Source of the DNA: Caryophanales bacterium
GTDB lineage: Bacteria; Bacillota; Bacilli; Bacillales; DSM-4216
NCBI GenBank assembly: GCA_014896555.1
Contig: JADBKC010000017.1
Span: 1 to 33,517 of the forward strand
Direction: 5' to 3'
DNA: 33,517 nucleotides
Shown here: positions 19,488 to 29,805 of the stretch, piece after piece
Numbering within the stretch: the first letter of the stretch is position 1
How the letters are laid out: each line of letters begins with the position of its first letter
Translations under genes and position numbers: made by a program
The notes under the pieces: generated by a model
What the model was told of the DNA's origin: nothing
The model's input: the letters and a program-made list of their open reading frames with translations, nothing else
Databases searched by the model: none

Positions 19488-20690
19488 TTATAATAAAGGA
19501 AGCAACGTTTTAGCCAATATGACTTTTGCATAGGTTGCCGGGTCCATTTTTTTGGCTTCTTTATACGTTAACATTTTCGATTGTCGTATATCTTCTTGAA
19601 TTGCTTTCATGACAACGTTTTCGATAAAAGATGGGCTGTAAATAAAGCAGTTGCACTCCGAATTAAGGCAGATGCTTCGTTGGTCAAAGTTCGCCGTTCC
19701 GATGATGCCTTTCTCATGATCGATGATGATCACTTTTGCATGGTAGAAACCAGCTTGAAATTGGTAAACGTTTGCCCCTGCTTTCAATACTTGTTGAAGA
19801 AAGGGATAGGCGGCTTCACGAACAAGCGGATGATCTTTTTTACAAGGGATGATAATAGAGACGCGGACTCCCCTTTTGAGCGCTTTTAATAAAGCGTCCA
19901 GAAGGCGTTTTGTCGGGATAAAGTAGGGAGTGCCGATCAAAATAGACTGTTTTGCTTTCAATAACTCATTTTCTAATTGTTCATCAAGGCCAACTCCGTC
20001 CGAAAAGGAAATTTGATGCATGATTCCTCCATTCTCAACATTGGAAACAGGTGCGGTCGCTTTTTCTTTATTCTTTTCTCCCGACGCTTTCCAATCCATT
20101 CTAAATTCCTTTAGAAAATCTGCGACGCTTGGGCCTGTCAATCGGAGATGGTAATCGCGCCAAGGGGATAAACGGAGATTTCTGCCGATGTATTCGCCGC
20201 CGATATTAAAGCCGCCTATATAGGCAATTTTTTTATCGATTATGGTCATTTTGCGGTGGTTGCGCTGCTGCAATGTAAAAAAGAAAAAAGGAGGTTTCGG
20301 TCGATTGGAAAAAGCAAACTGGACTCCATTGGCTTTTAGCTGTTTGATCCTTTTTCTTTTTAATCCAAAGCTTCCGACCCAATCGCATAGAAGCCGGACT
20401 TGAATTCCTTCTTTCGCTTTTTTTTCTATAAGCTTTAAAAAATGTTCGCTAAGGGCGTCGTTTTTTACGATAAAAAAGAGGATGTCAATAGAGCTGGTCG
20501 AATCATTTATATCATTAAACAAACGTTTGAAAAAATCTGGACCATTTGTAATTAAGTCAAGATGTCCTGTTTTTATAGGATAATTTCGCAGCGTGATGCG
20601 TTGCCTATGCCGTTTTTTTCCAAAATAAAAATCGACGGTAATCCAAATAAACAGAACGATGATCCATCCAACAGCCCATATCCATATCAT
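19488..20690 (-). CDS. Phospholipase D-family cardiolipin synthase (YwiE-like)
   Basis: Two HKD motifs: HRKMTIIDKKIAYIGGFNIG and HAKVIIIDHEKGIIGTANFD; N-terminal TM segment. Confidence 0.92.
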   Translation of the reverse strand: MIWIWAVGWIIVLFIWITVDFYFGKKRHRQRITLRNYPIKTGHLDLITNGPDFFKRLFNDINDSTSSIDILFFIVKNDALSEHFLKLIEKKAKEGIQVRLLCDWVGSFGLKRKRIKQLKANGVQFAFSNRPKPPFFFFTLQQRNHRKMTIIDKKIAYIGGFNIGGEYIGRNLRLSPWRDYHLRLTGPSVADFLKEFRMDWKASGEKNKEKATAPVSNVENGGIMHQISFSDGVGLDEQLENELLKAKQSILIGTPYFIPTKRLLDALLKALKRGVRVSIIIPCKKDHPLVREAAYPFLQQVLKAGANVYQFQAGFYHAKVIIIDHEKGIIGTANFDQRSICLNSECNCFIYSPSFIENVVMKAIQEDIRQSKMLTYKEAKKMDPATYAKVILAKTLLPLL

Positions 20691-20897
20691 AAGGCAATCC
20701 CCTTTCCAAATGTCATCGTCTTATTAGTCTGTCCCATTCCTAACCTATTTAACATGAAGAATGACACTATCTCGCTACTTCAACAAGCTGTTAGCAATTG
20801 AAATTCCCTATTTCCTTTGAAGATAAGACGCTATAGCTGGAACATTGAAGCTGCTTTCCAATTTTTAGTTTGATAAAAAATTGGTTCAAGAAAAAGA

Positions 20898-20925
20898 TTG
20901 ACTGAATATTCATTCATAATATAAT
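20898..20925 (+). promoter_or_regulatory. SigA promoter of fadF overlapped by a FadR-like operator
   Basis: TTGACT (20898-20903), 16 nt, TATAAT (20920-20925); TGACTGAATATTCATTCA (20899-20916) matches the FadR consensus TGAATGAMTANTCATTCA at all but one position. Confidence 0.75.
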
Positions 20926-21020
20926 AGAAATAAGGAAATTCAGAAAATTTATATTTTTTTCATAAATATAATGCAAAAGAAGCAATTCGAGACAAAAGGG
21001 AAGGGAGTGCTAAAGAAGAT

Positions 21021-23145
21021 ATGAATGGATTATTATGGGGGAATTTGATTGCCGCCATTCTTGTCATTGCTTACGCTGTGTATTTGTTTATCTATGTGGT
21101 CAAAACACGAATCGAGTACATCAAACTGGGAAAAAAAACAGAGTTTGACCACCGTGTGAAAGAACGTCTGAATAAGATTTGGGTGTATGTTTTCGGCCAA
21201 AAAAAATTGCTGAAAGACAAGAAAAGCGGAATATATCACGTGATCTTTTTCTATGGATTTATCCTTGTACAGTTTGGGGCTATTGATTTTATTTGGAAAG
21301 GAATTGCCCCGGGCTCACATTTGCCGCTTGGTCCGTTTTATCCAGGTTTTACTTTTTTTCAGGAAATCGTCAGTTTGCTCATTTTATTTGCAGTAGGTTG
21401 GGCGTTTTATCGCCGCTATATTGAAAAGCTTGTTCGCTTAAAACGAAATTTTAAAGCGGGACTCGTACTTCTTTTTATTGGAACGCTCATGGTATCCGTA
21501 TTGGCGGGTAATGGCATGGATATCATTTGGCATGAACAATCAATCAGCTGGAATTGGAACGAGCCGGTAGCTTCCTCCGTAGCGGTTGCCTTATCAGGGA
21601 TCAGCAAGGCCGCAGCAGTCGCCATTTTCTATATTTTCTGGTGGATTCATTTATTGGTTCTACTGACATTCCTTGTTTATGTACCTCAATCTAAGCATGC
21701 TCACTTAATCGCTGGTCCGGCAAATGTGTATTTAAATCGGTTGGATCATAAAGGAAAACTACGACCCATCAACTTTGAAGATGAATCTCAACAATCGTTC
21801 GGAGTTGGCAAAATTGAAGATTTTACACAGCTTCAGCTTGTCGATCTTTATGCTTGCGTGGAATGCGGAAGATGTACGAACATGTGCCCGGCGACAGGGA
21901 CAGGGAAAATGCTGTCGCCGATGGATTTGATCGTCAAACTTCGAGACCATTTAACGAATTACGGAGCGGCAGTCACCTCCAAACAGCCTTGGGTGCCGGC
22001 GTTCGCTTTTCAAAATACGCAAGGAAATCAACTTGCTTTGGCCGCGAAAAACGAAGGGTCAATAGAAGCCGCGGCCGCTGTCGAGTATAACCCTTCTTTA
22101 ATAGGCGATGTCATCACAGAAGAAGAAATTTGGGCGTGCACGACTTGCCGCAACTGTGAAGACCAATGCCCAGTGATGAATGAGCATGTCGACAAGATTA
22201 TTGATTTGCGACGCTATCTTGTTTTAACAGAAGGGAAAGTGGCGCCTGATGCCCAAGAGTCATGAGAACATAGAAAGGCAAGGAAATCGTGGGGCAAATA
22301 GAAAAGATAGAGAAAATTGGCGAGAAGCTCGAGAAGATGTTCATGTGCCGACTGTTAAAGAAATGAAGAAAGCCGGAGAGGAATTCGAGTATTTATTCTG
22401 GGTTGGATCGATGGGTTCATTTGACAACCGCAGCCAAAAAATTGCCTTGTCCTTTGCGAAACTGCTAAATGAGGCCGGCGTTAAGTTCGCCATTCTCGGA
22501 AATAAAGAAAAAAACTCTGGCGATACACCGCGCCGTCTTGGGAATGAATTTTTATTTCAAGAACTTGCTCAACAAAATATTGCAGAATTTGAAAAGATTG
22601 GGGTAAAGAAAATTGTTACCATTGACCCGCACGCTTACAATATATTCAAAAATGAGTATCCGGATTTCGGATTGAAAGCGGAAGTCTATCATCACACCGA
22701 ACTTCTGGCCAAGCTGGTGAAGGAAGGAAAACTCCAGCCAAAATATGAAGTGAATGAAACGATCACATTCCATGATTCTTGTTATTTGGGCCGCTACAAT
22801 GATGTCTTTGATCCGCCGCGTGACATTTTGAGGTCCATTAAAGGTGTGAAACTAGTGGAAATGGAGCGCAATCGTGAAACGGGAATGTGCTGTGGGGCAG
22901 GCGGAGGATTGATGTGGACAGAAGAAGATACAGGCCAACGCATTAACGTGGCTCGCACAGAGCAAGCGTTAGCTGTCCAGCCAACAGTGATTAGTTCAGG
23001 ATGTCCATATTGCTTGACGATGTTGTCCGATGGTACGAAGGCTAAGGAAGTAGAAGATACAGTGGCCACACTGGACATTGCTGAAATTCTGGAAAGAGCG
23101 GTGTGTGGTCCAAAAGAAGCGAAAGCGCCAGTTCCATCCTCATAA
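21021..23145 (+). pseudogene. fadF: Fe-S heterodisulfide reductase-like oxidoreductase FadF (YwjF), split by a frameshift near 22263-22300
   Basis: ORFs 21021-22265 (TM region plus two CxxCxxC ferredoxin motifs) and 22249-23145 (two CCG-type domains) together make a FadF of about 700 aa. Continuity (VLTEGKVAPDAQES / IERQGN..GANRKDRENWREARED) needs a 2-nt compensation. Confidence 0.88.
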
Positions 23146-23236
23146 TAAAAAAGCAGAAAACACATATCGAATTTCGAATTTTCAAAAAATGTATTTACCT
23201 TTTGGCTGACATTCATTTAAAATAAAGAAAAGATGA

Positions 23237-23260
23237 TAAGGGACACTTGTCCCTTTCTCG
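23237..23260 (+). terminator. Putative weak terminator after fadF
   Basis: AAGGGAC-acttGTCCCTT hairpin, short T-rich tail. Confidence 0.45.
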
Positions 23261-23332
23261 TTACTCCATAAATTGAGCGAATGTTCAGTTTGTATGTAAG
23301 CGTTTCCTATCGAAGGGAAAGGAGATGGAAAA

Positions 23333-24520
23333 ATGGGGAAAACAGTGATTGTTGAGGGAGCGAGGACGCCGATTGGAAAACTTGGCGGGAGTTTACGTTC
23401 TTTATCTGCCCCCGAACTTGGAGCGATTGCGATGAAAGAGGCGATGCTTCGCGCCAATGTTCAACCGGCGGAAATCGATGAGGTGATATTCGGGACCGTT
23501 CTTCAAGGAGGACAGGGGCAGCTTCCCTCTAGACAGGTCGCTAGAAAAGCCGGGATTCCTTGGAACGTAAAGACGGAAACAATCAATAAAGTCTGCGCAT
23601 CCGGAATGAGAAGCATCACGTTGGCGGACCAAATCATTCGCGCGGGAGACGGAGAGGTAGTGGTAGCAGGCGGAATGGAGTCAATGTCCAATGCTCCATA
23701 CATTTTACCGAATGTCCGATCCGGCTTGAGAATGGGCGATGACAAATTGGTGGATTTAATGATCTATGATGGTTTAACATGCGCTTTTTCGGGGGTTCAT
23801 ATGGGGACGTTCGGAAATAAGACCGGAAAAGAACTTGGCATTTCGCGCGAAGAACAAGATCGATGGGCTTATCGCAGCCATCAGTTGGCAATCAAAGCAA
23901 TGGAAGAAGGAAAGTTTGCTGAAGAAATTGTTCCTGTGGAAGTTCCGCAGCGAAAAGGCGATCCGGTGGTGGTGTCCGATGACGAAGCGCCGCGTAAGGA
24001 TACGTCCATTGAAAAACTAGCCAAATTAAAGCCGGCCTTTGATCAAGACGGAGCGATAACGGCGGGAAATGCTCCGGGTGTTAATGATGGAGCGGCAGCG
24101 CTTGTTCTAATGAGCGAAGAGCGTGCGGAAAAAGAAGGTAAAAACATCCTTGCTCGAATCATAGCCCATGATGCTGTGGCGGTAGAGGCAGAAAATTTCC
24201 CAAAAACTCCTGGATTAGTCATCAATGAACTTTTGAAAAAGACTGGAAAATCCGTTCATGACATCGATTTATTTGAGATTAACGAAGCTTTTGCAGTAGT
24301 AGCGCTGGCCAGCAGTCAAATTGCCGGCATAGATCGCGAAAGAATCAACGTCAACGGTGGAGCAGTTGCTCTCGGCCATCCGATTGGCGCTAGTGGAGCA
24401 CGGATTGTTCTCACATTGGCATACGAATTAAGAAGAAGAGGCGGCGGAATCGGAGTGGCAGCCATTTGCAGCGGCGGAGGTCAAGGTGATGCCATTATGA
24501 TTGACGTTCCCAAACAATAA
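23333..24520 (+). CDS. Acetyl-CoA C-acetyltransferase (thiolase)
   Basis: Thiolase signatures [53 protein letters not shown]; MmgA/FadA-like. Confidence 0.96.
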   Translation: MGKTVIVEGARTPIGKLGGSLRSLSAPELGAIAMKEAMLRANVQPAEIDEVIFGTVLQGGQGQLPSRQVARKAGIPWNVKTETINKVCASGMRSITLADQIIRAGDGEVVVAGGMESMSNAPYILPNVRSGLRMGDDKLVDLMIYDGLTCAFSGVHMGTFGNKTGKELGISREEQDRWAYRSHQLAIKAMEEGKFAEEIVPVEVPQRKGDPVVVSDDEAPRKDTSIEKLAKLKPAFDQDGAITAGNAPGVNDGAAALVLMSEERAEKEGKNILARIIAHDAVAVEAENFPKTPGLVINELLKKTGKSVHDIDLFEINEAFAVVALASSQIAGIDRERINVNGGAVALGHPIGASGARIVLTLAYELRRRGGGIGVAAICSGGGQGDAIMIDVPKQ

Positions 24521-24825
24521 AACTGGATCTTTCCTTTTCTGTTGATAGCCGTTCATTGGTGACTTGCGGTTGAGATGTTGTTGTTCCACATTAGACGTGA
24601 GGGATTTCCATTCAACAAAAAAAGATTAGCAGGAATGCAATAGAAAAATCGGTTTTGACGACTGGGAGCAGGAACGTTTGTTGCTAGGAACCCTCCAGCT
24701 TCATTTTCTTTTTGTATCCTTTTGGCTGCCGTGAAGGAGGCGGAGGCTGTCTTCCTAATGAAAAGGAAGATTTGACAGCGCCCTGCATCAAATGGTCCCC
24801 CAAATGAACAGTTGAGGTGATGCGA

Positions 24826-25677
24826 ATGGATATCAAAACAGTCATGGTCGTCGGCGCTGGCCAAATGGGGTCTGGAATTGCACAAGTTTGTGCGCGATCC
24901 GGCTATCAAGTCATCGTAAATGACATTAAAGAAGAATTTTTAGACAAGGGTTTCGCAGTCATTAATCAACATTTAGCGCGGCAAGCGGAAAAGGGGAAGA
25001 TAACGAAAGAGGAAAGAGATCAAACGCTCTCCCGATTAAGGAAATCGATTGATATTCGGGACGCTCGTAAAGTGGATTTGGTCATTGAAGCGGCAGTGGA
25101 GAATATGGAAGTGAAAAAAAGCATTTTTGCCGAATTAGACCAATATGCACCGGAGCATGCTATTTTAGCCTCCAACACTTCATCTTTGCCAATTACGGAA
25201 ATTGCTGCAGCCACAAATCGGCCGGAAAAAGTGATTGGCATGCATTTTATGAATCCGGTTCCGGTGATGAAGCTTGTGGAAATTATTCGTGGATTGCAGA
25301 CAGCGGAGGAAGTGTATCAATCCATTGAGTCCATGACGAAATCTCTCCAAAAAGTGCCAATCGAAGTTAACGACTTCCCAGGATTTATTTCGAACCGAGT
25401 GCTGATGCCGATGATTAATGAAGCCATTTATGCTTTATATGAAGGGGTTGCAACAAAAGAAGCCATTGATGAAGTGATGAAACTGGGGATGAATCATCCA
25501 ATGGGGCCGCTTACGTTAGCGGATTTTATTGGCCTTGATACTTGCTTGTATATTATGGAGACCCTTCATGAAGGGTTTGGTGATGATAAATACCGTCCAT
25601 GTCCGCTTTTAAGAAAATATGTAAAAGCTGGATGGCTTGGCAAAAAAACAGGAAAAGGATTTTATGAATATTCTTAA
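24826..25677 (+). CDS. 3-hydroxybutyryl-CoA / 3-hydroxyacyl-CoA dehydrogenase
   Basis: Rossmann VVGAGQMGSGIAQVCARSGYQVIVNDI and MHFMNPVPVMKLVEII; MmgB-like. Confidence 0.95.
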   Translation: MDIKTVMVVGAGQMGSGIAQVCARSGYQVIVNDIKEEFLDKGFAVINQHLARQAEKGKITKEERDQTLSRLRKSIDIRDARKVDLVIEAAVENMEVKKSIFAELDQYAPEHAILASNTSSLPITEIAAATNRPEKVIGMHFMNPVPVMKLVEIIRGLQTAEEVYQSIESMTKSLQKVPIEVNDFPGFISNRVLMPMINEAIYALYEGVATKEAIDEVMKLGMNHPMGPLTLADFIGLDTCLYIMETLHEGFGDDKYRPCPLLRKYVKAGWLGKKTGKGFYEYS

Positions 25678-25768
25678 AAACTATTTCAGTAAAAACAAAG
25701 GGGGTTGAAAAAGGAACAGCGGGAAGAACCGTTCGTGCTGCCATCACTACTTTCTTGGGGGGACAGCA

Positions 25769-26899
25769 ATGAAGCTTCACTTCACGGAAAAACAAGAAAG
25801 GTTAAGAAAACTGGTTCGTGATTTTGCCAAGGGAGAAATAGAGCCGTATTTGGACCGTATGGAACAGGGGGAGTTTCCAAGGCATATTGTAGACAAAATG
25901 GCAGAAATGGGACTGATGGGCATTCCAATTCCAGAAGAATACGGAGGCCGCGGAATGGATTTTATTTCTTATATTGCGGCGATTGAGGAGTTATCCAAAG
26001 TCAGTGCAACAGTTGGAGTGATTTTATCCGTTCATACATCCGTTGGCACAAATCCCATTTTGCATTTTGGAACTCCTGAACAAAAACGAAAATATATTCC
26101 GAAATTGGCGAAAGGAGAGCATTTGGGAGCTTTTTGCCTGACAGAGCCAGGTTCCGGTTCAGATGCGGCCAGTTTAAGAACGAAAGCGGTCAAACAAGGG
26201 GATTATTATATCATTAACGGTTCAAAGATATTTATTACGAACGGAGGGGAGGCGGATACATATATTGTGTTTGCTTCCACTAATCCTGAAGCAAGAAGGA
26301 AAGGGATTTCCGCTTTTATCGTTGAAAGGGGGACTCCGGGTTTTCATATAGGAAAAGACGAGCGGAAAATGGGGCTTCACGGCTCTCGAACCGTCCAGTT
26401 AACGTTCGAAGATATGAAAGTGGCAGCGAAAAGCTTACTCGGGGCGGAAGGCGAGGGGTTTCAAGTGGCAATGTCCAATCTCAATGCCGGACGCATTGGC
26501 ATTGCAGCCCAAGCGTTGGGGATTGCGGAAGCTGCCTTGGAAAAAGCGATCATCTATGTCAAGGAGCGGCGGTCAATGGGAGAACAGTCCATCTCTGAAC
26601 AAGGTGTGGACTTTCGATTAGCGGATATGGCAACGAATGTGGAAGCGGCTAAATTGTTAGTATACCGAGCGGCGTTTCTGCATTCCCAAGGCCTTCCTTG
26701 CGAAAAGGAAGCATCCATGGCGAAACTGTTCGCTTCCAATACCGCTATGGAAGCGGCAGCGGAGGCGATCCAAGTCTTCGGGAGGGACGGCTATTCGAAG
26801 AATCATCCTGTTGAGCGCTATTTTCGAGATGCAAAAATCACACAAATATATGAAGGAACAAATGAAATACAACGAATCGTCATTAGTAAACGGTTGTGA
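25769..26899 (+). CDS. Acyl-CoA dehydrogenase (first of tandem pair)
   Basis: [39 protein letters not shown]. Confidence 0.96.
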   Translation: MKLHFTEKQERLRKLVRDFAKGEIEPYLDRMEQGEFPRHIVDKMAEMGLMGIPIPEEYGGRGMDFISYIAAIEELSKVSATVGVILSVHTSVGTNPILHFGTPEQKRKYIPKLAKGEHLGAFCLTEPGSGSDAASLRTKAVKQGDYYIINGSKIFITNGGEADTYIVFASTNPEARRKGISAFIVERGTPGFHIGKDERKMGLHGSRTVQLTFEDMKVAAKSLLGAEGEGFQVAMSNLNAGRIGIAAQALGIAEAALEKAIIYVKERRSMGEQSISEQGVDFRLADMATNVEAAKLLVYRAAFLHSQGLPCEKEASMAKLFASNTAMEAAAEAIQVFGRDGYSKNHPVERYFRDAKITQIYEGTNEIQRIVISKRL

Positions 26900-26914
26900 G
26901 AAGAGGTGCTGAAA

Positions 26915-28057
26915 ATGAATTTTCAATTATCTGAAGAGCATGAAATGATCCGAAAAATGGTACGTGATTTCGCCAAAAAGGAAGTGGAGCCGACCGCGAG
27001 AGAACGGGACGAAGAAGAACGTTTTGATCGAACTCTTTTTGAAAAAATGGCGGAATTAGGCCTTGCGGGAATCCCGTGGCCAGAAGAATACGGCGGGATT
27101 GGCAGTGATTATCTGGCGTACTGCATTGCGATAGAAGAGCTGTCAAGAGTAGACGCTTCTATTGGCGTTACCCTTTCTGCTCATACCTCTCTTGCCGGCT
27201 GGCCAATCTATAAGTTTGGCAGTGAAGAGCAGAAACAAAAATATTTAAAACCAATGGCGGAAGGGAAAAAGATCGGAGCATACGGTCTTACGGAACCGGG
27301 ATCAGGATCGGATGCCAGTGCAATGAAAACCACTGCTCGGCGAGATGGCGATGATTACATCTTAAATGGGTCGAAAATTTTTATCACTAACGGGGGCGAA
27401 GCTGATATTTACGTTGTCTTTGCCATGATGGAACCGGAAAAGAAGCATCATGGCATCAGTGCGTTTATTGTGGAAAGCGGATTTAAAGGTTTTTCCGTCG
27501 GCAAAAAAGAAAAAAAGCTGGGAATTCGTTCATCGCCTACAACAGAAATTATCTTTGAAGATTGCCGAGTTCCAAAGGAAAATCTTCTTGGAAATGAAGG
27601 AGATGGCTTTAAAATTGCCATGATGACGTTGGATGGCGGGAGAAATGGGATTGCGGCTCAAGCGGTTGGCATTGCCCAAGGAGCTTTAGATGCTGCAGTA
27701 GCCTATGCGAAAGAGCGTCGTCAATTTGGCAAACCGATCGTCGCCAACCAAGGAATTTCTTTTAAACTAGCGGATATGGCAACGAGTGTAGAAGCAGCCA
27801 GATTATTAACCTATCAAGCTGCTTGGCTTGAATCGCAAGGTCTTCCATACGGAAAGGCTTCCGCCATGTCGAAGCTTTTTGCTGGAGATACAGCGATGAA
27901 AGTTACAATCGAAGCTGTTCAAGTTTTTGGCGGATACGGATTTACAAAAGATTATCCAGTGGAACGCTTTATGCGTGACGCCAAAATCACACAAATCTAT
28001 GAAGGAACACAAGAAATTCAAAAACTGGTTATCTCAAGAATGTTGACAAAAGAATAG
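26915..28057 (+). CDS. Acyl-CoA dehydrogenase, AcdA-like (second of tandem pair)
   Basis: [50 protein letters not shown] upstream of ATG 26915. Confidence 0.96.
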   Translation: MNFQLSEEHEMIRKMVRDFAKKEVEPTARERDEEERFDRTLFEKMAELGLAGIPWPEEYGGIGSDYLAYCIAIEELSRVDASIGVTLSAHTSLAGWPIYKFGSEEQKQKYLKPMAEGKKIGAYGLTEPGSGSDASAMKTTARRDGDDYILNGSKIFITNGGEADIYVVFAMMEPEKKHHGISAFIVESGFKGFSVGKKEKKLGIRSSPTTEIIFEDCRVPKENLLGNEGDGFKIAMMTLDGGRNGIAAQAVGIAQGALDAAVAYAKERRQFGKPIVANQGISFKLADMATSVEAARLLTYQAAWLESQGLPYGKASAMSKLFAGDTAMKVTIEAVQVFGGYGFTKDYPVERFMRDAKITQIYEGTQEIQKLVISRMLTKE

Positions 28058-28275
28058 AAAACGTAAAAATATCAACAGTTGCCTTTATCGGTTAATGCGA
28101 TATAGTCCCATTTGGACGACAAGTCTGACTCCTCTGCGTTCGAAATAAAGAATCAATAGGTGTCCGTCAAGGAGGGCACTTGAATGCAGAAAGGAGCCCA
28201 GACTTTTTTTAGCCGCAAATGGTCAAAACATCCAAAAATAGAACAAACAATGCCTATGAAAAGGCGGTTGATCGT

Positions 28276-28967
28276 ATGAAAGGAAGAAAAGTTCATGCTT
28301 CTGTAAAAGATGAACAACTGATTCAAAAAAGGCGAAATGAGATGATTAGAGGGGCGGTCCATCTTTTTAAGAAAAAAGGGTTTCACGTACAACTACAAGA
28401 GAAATAGCCAAGGCAGCGGGATTCAGCATCGGAACGTTATATGAATATATTCGAACAAAGGAAGATATACTCTATTTAGTTTGCGATAATATTTACGAAG
28501 AAGTGAAGGCAAAGCTCCAGCAGATGGACTTGGAAAAAGGAACGTTAGAAAGCTTAAAAATAGGCATTGCTCACTATTTTCATGTAATGGATGAATTCCA
28601 AGATGAAGTGCTCTTCATGTACCAAGAGGCCAAATCTCTTTCCAAAGACGCCTTGCCATACGTGTTACAAAAGGAGATGGATATGGTCCGCCTGTTGGAA
28701 GCATGGATAAAACGATGTGTAGAAAACGGTGAACTGGACATGGATGACCAGCAAGTGCATTTGTTTGCCCAGCATATTTTGGTATTGGGGCAGATGTGGG
28801 CGTTTCGGCGCTGGTGCTTAAAAGAAACATTTTCCATAAACGAATACATCGGCCTGCTGACGGATCAGTTATTTCTCGGAATCAATGGCTATCGCCGGGC
28901 GATCTCAAATGAATTACATAAACCGTTATATGGATTTGGAAAGAAGATTGGAAAAGGGAACGGGTAA
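28276..28967 (+). pseudogene. TetR/AcrR-family regulator of the fatty-acid cluster, interrupted by a single-base frameshift at about 28388
   Basis: First part KDEQLIQKRRNEMIRGAVHLFKKKGFH; in another frame TTREIAKAAGFSIGTLYEYIRTKEDILYLVCDNIYEEVKAKLQQ.... Adding one G (CAC GGT ACA ACT ACA) restores a continuous TetR protein. Confidence 0.9.
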
Positions 28968-29312
28968 AAAAGGTTAGAAGATTCATCCGTTTTCCGAAAA
29001 AACAGCGTTTTGTCAATGAAAAAACGTAATCCATCGTTCCTGCTCAAAAAAGAAAAAAAGATTGATTGATAATTTCTGTAGTTTTTTGCAAACCATCATT
29101 CATTCATCGGGTATGAAAATATGTTAAAAGAAGATAGGTGGTGACCGTTGAAATAATTTGCCGTACGGATGGAAATAGTGGTCGGCTCATGATTCGCCAA
29201 TTTAGGTATTTCGTTACTATCGGCGTAAAACGGGACCAAGACGATCCTGGTTATGATTGAAAGGGAGGTCCATCTCCTTTTCCCGCTGCTTCATTGTAGA
29301 GAATAGTAGTAC

Positions 29313-29336
29313 ATTGGCGAATATTCGCGCTATAAT
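29313..29336 (+). promoter_or_regulatory. Palindromic putative operator adjacent to a TATAAT box
   Basis: GCGAATATTCGC (29317-29328) is a perfect 12-nt palindrome just upstream of TATAAT (29331-29336). Confidence 0.45.
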
Positions 29337-29369
29337 AATACAGCGAAAGAGAAATTGAGGCGTAGATCA

Positions 29370-29585
29370 ATGAAAATTTTGCGAAGATGGGTCCTAATCG
29401 GTTTCTTTTTAGCTGTCTCCTCCTTTCTTTATGAAAAACAATTGGGAGCTATTCCTTTTTTGCTTTTATCTCTTTTTTTCTTGGCGGCTGCTTACCGAGA
29501 AAGAAGAAACTTCAAAAACGGCCAGAAGGAAATGGAAGCGAGCATCTGGGGATCTTCTTATAAGGGTGAAAAAATGAAAGAATAA
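29370..29585 (+). CDS. Small membrane protein of unknown function
   Basis: 71 aa, MKILRRWVLIGFFLAVSSFLYEKQLGAIPFLLLSLFFLAAAYRERRN, two predicted hydrophobic segments; upstream of rpoE. Confidence 0.65.
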   Translation: MKILRRWVLIGFFLAVSSFLYEKQLGAIPFLLLSLFFLAAAYRERRNFKNGQKEMEASIWGSSYKGEKMKE

Positions 29586-29805
29586 GCGGATTAAATATGG
29601 CATAAACAAAGCATTATTGTTTATAATGGAAAATATGTATTCTAGTGATCATCTATACGCAGACCGTTGAAATTCCCCAAATAGGAAACATCTGCGTTTT
29701 CATCCGTGTCCTGAGGGTGCTCTAGAGTGAGAAGCATCCGAATGATCAACGTTTTGTTTTTTCGCTCCTTATAGAGTGTGGAAATAGAGAAAGGAAGTGC
29801 GAACA

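Noticed and set aside
19099-19533. 144-aa plus-strand ORF after argS
   Set aside because: Runs through a terminator hairpin, the degenerate GC-rich repeat and the 3' end of the opposite-strand PLD gene; composition is chimeric and not protein-like.
24553-24909. 118-aa minus-strand ORF between thiolase and dehydrogenase genes
   Set aside because: Extends antisense into the dehydrogenase N-terminus and has no recognisable domain.
25769-28057. Tandem acyl-CoA dehydrogenases as a recent duplication
   Set aside because: The proteins share family motifs but diverge clearly throughout; more consistent with old paralogs of different substrate range than a recent repeat.
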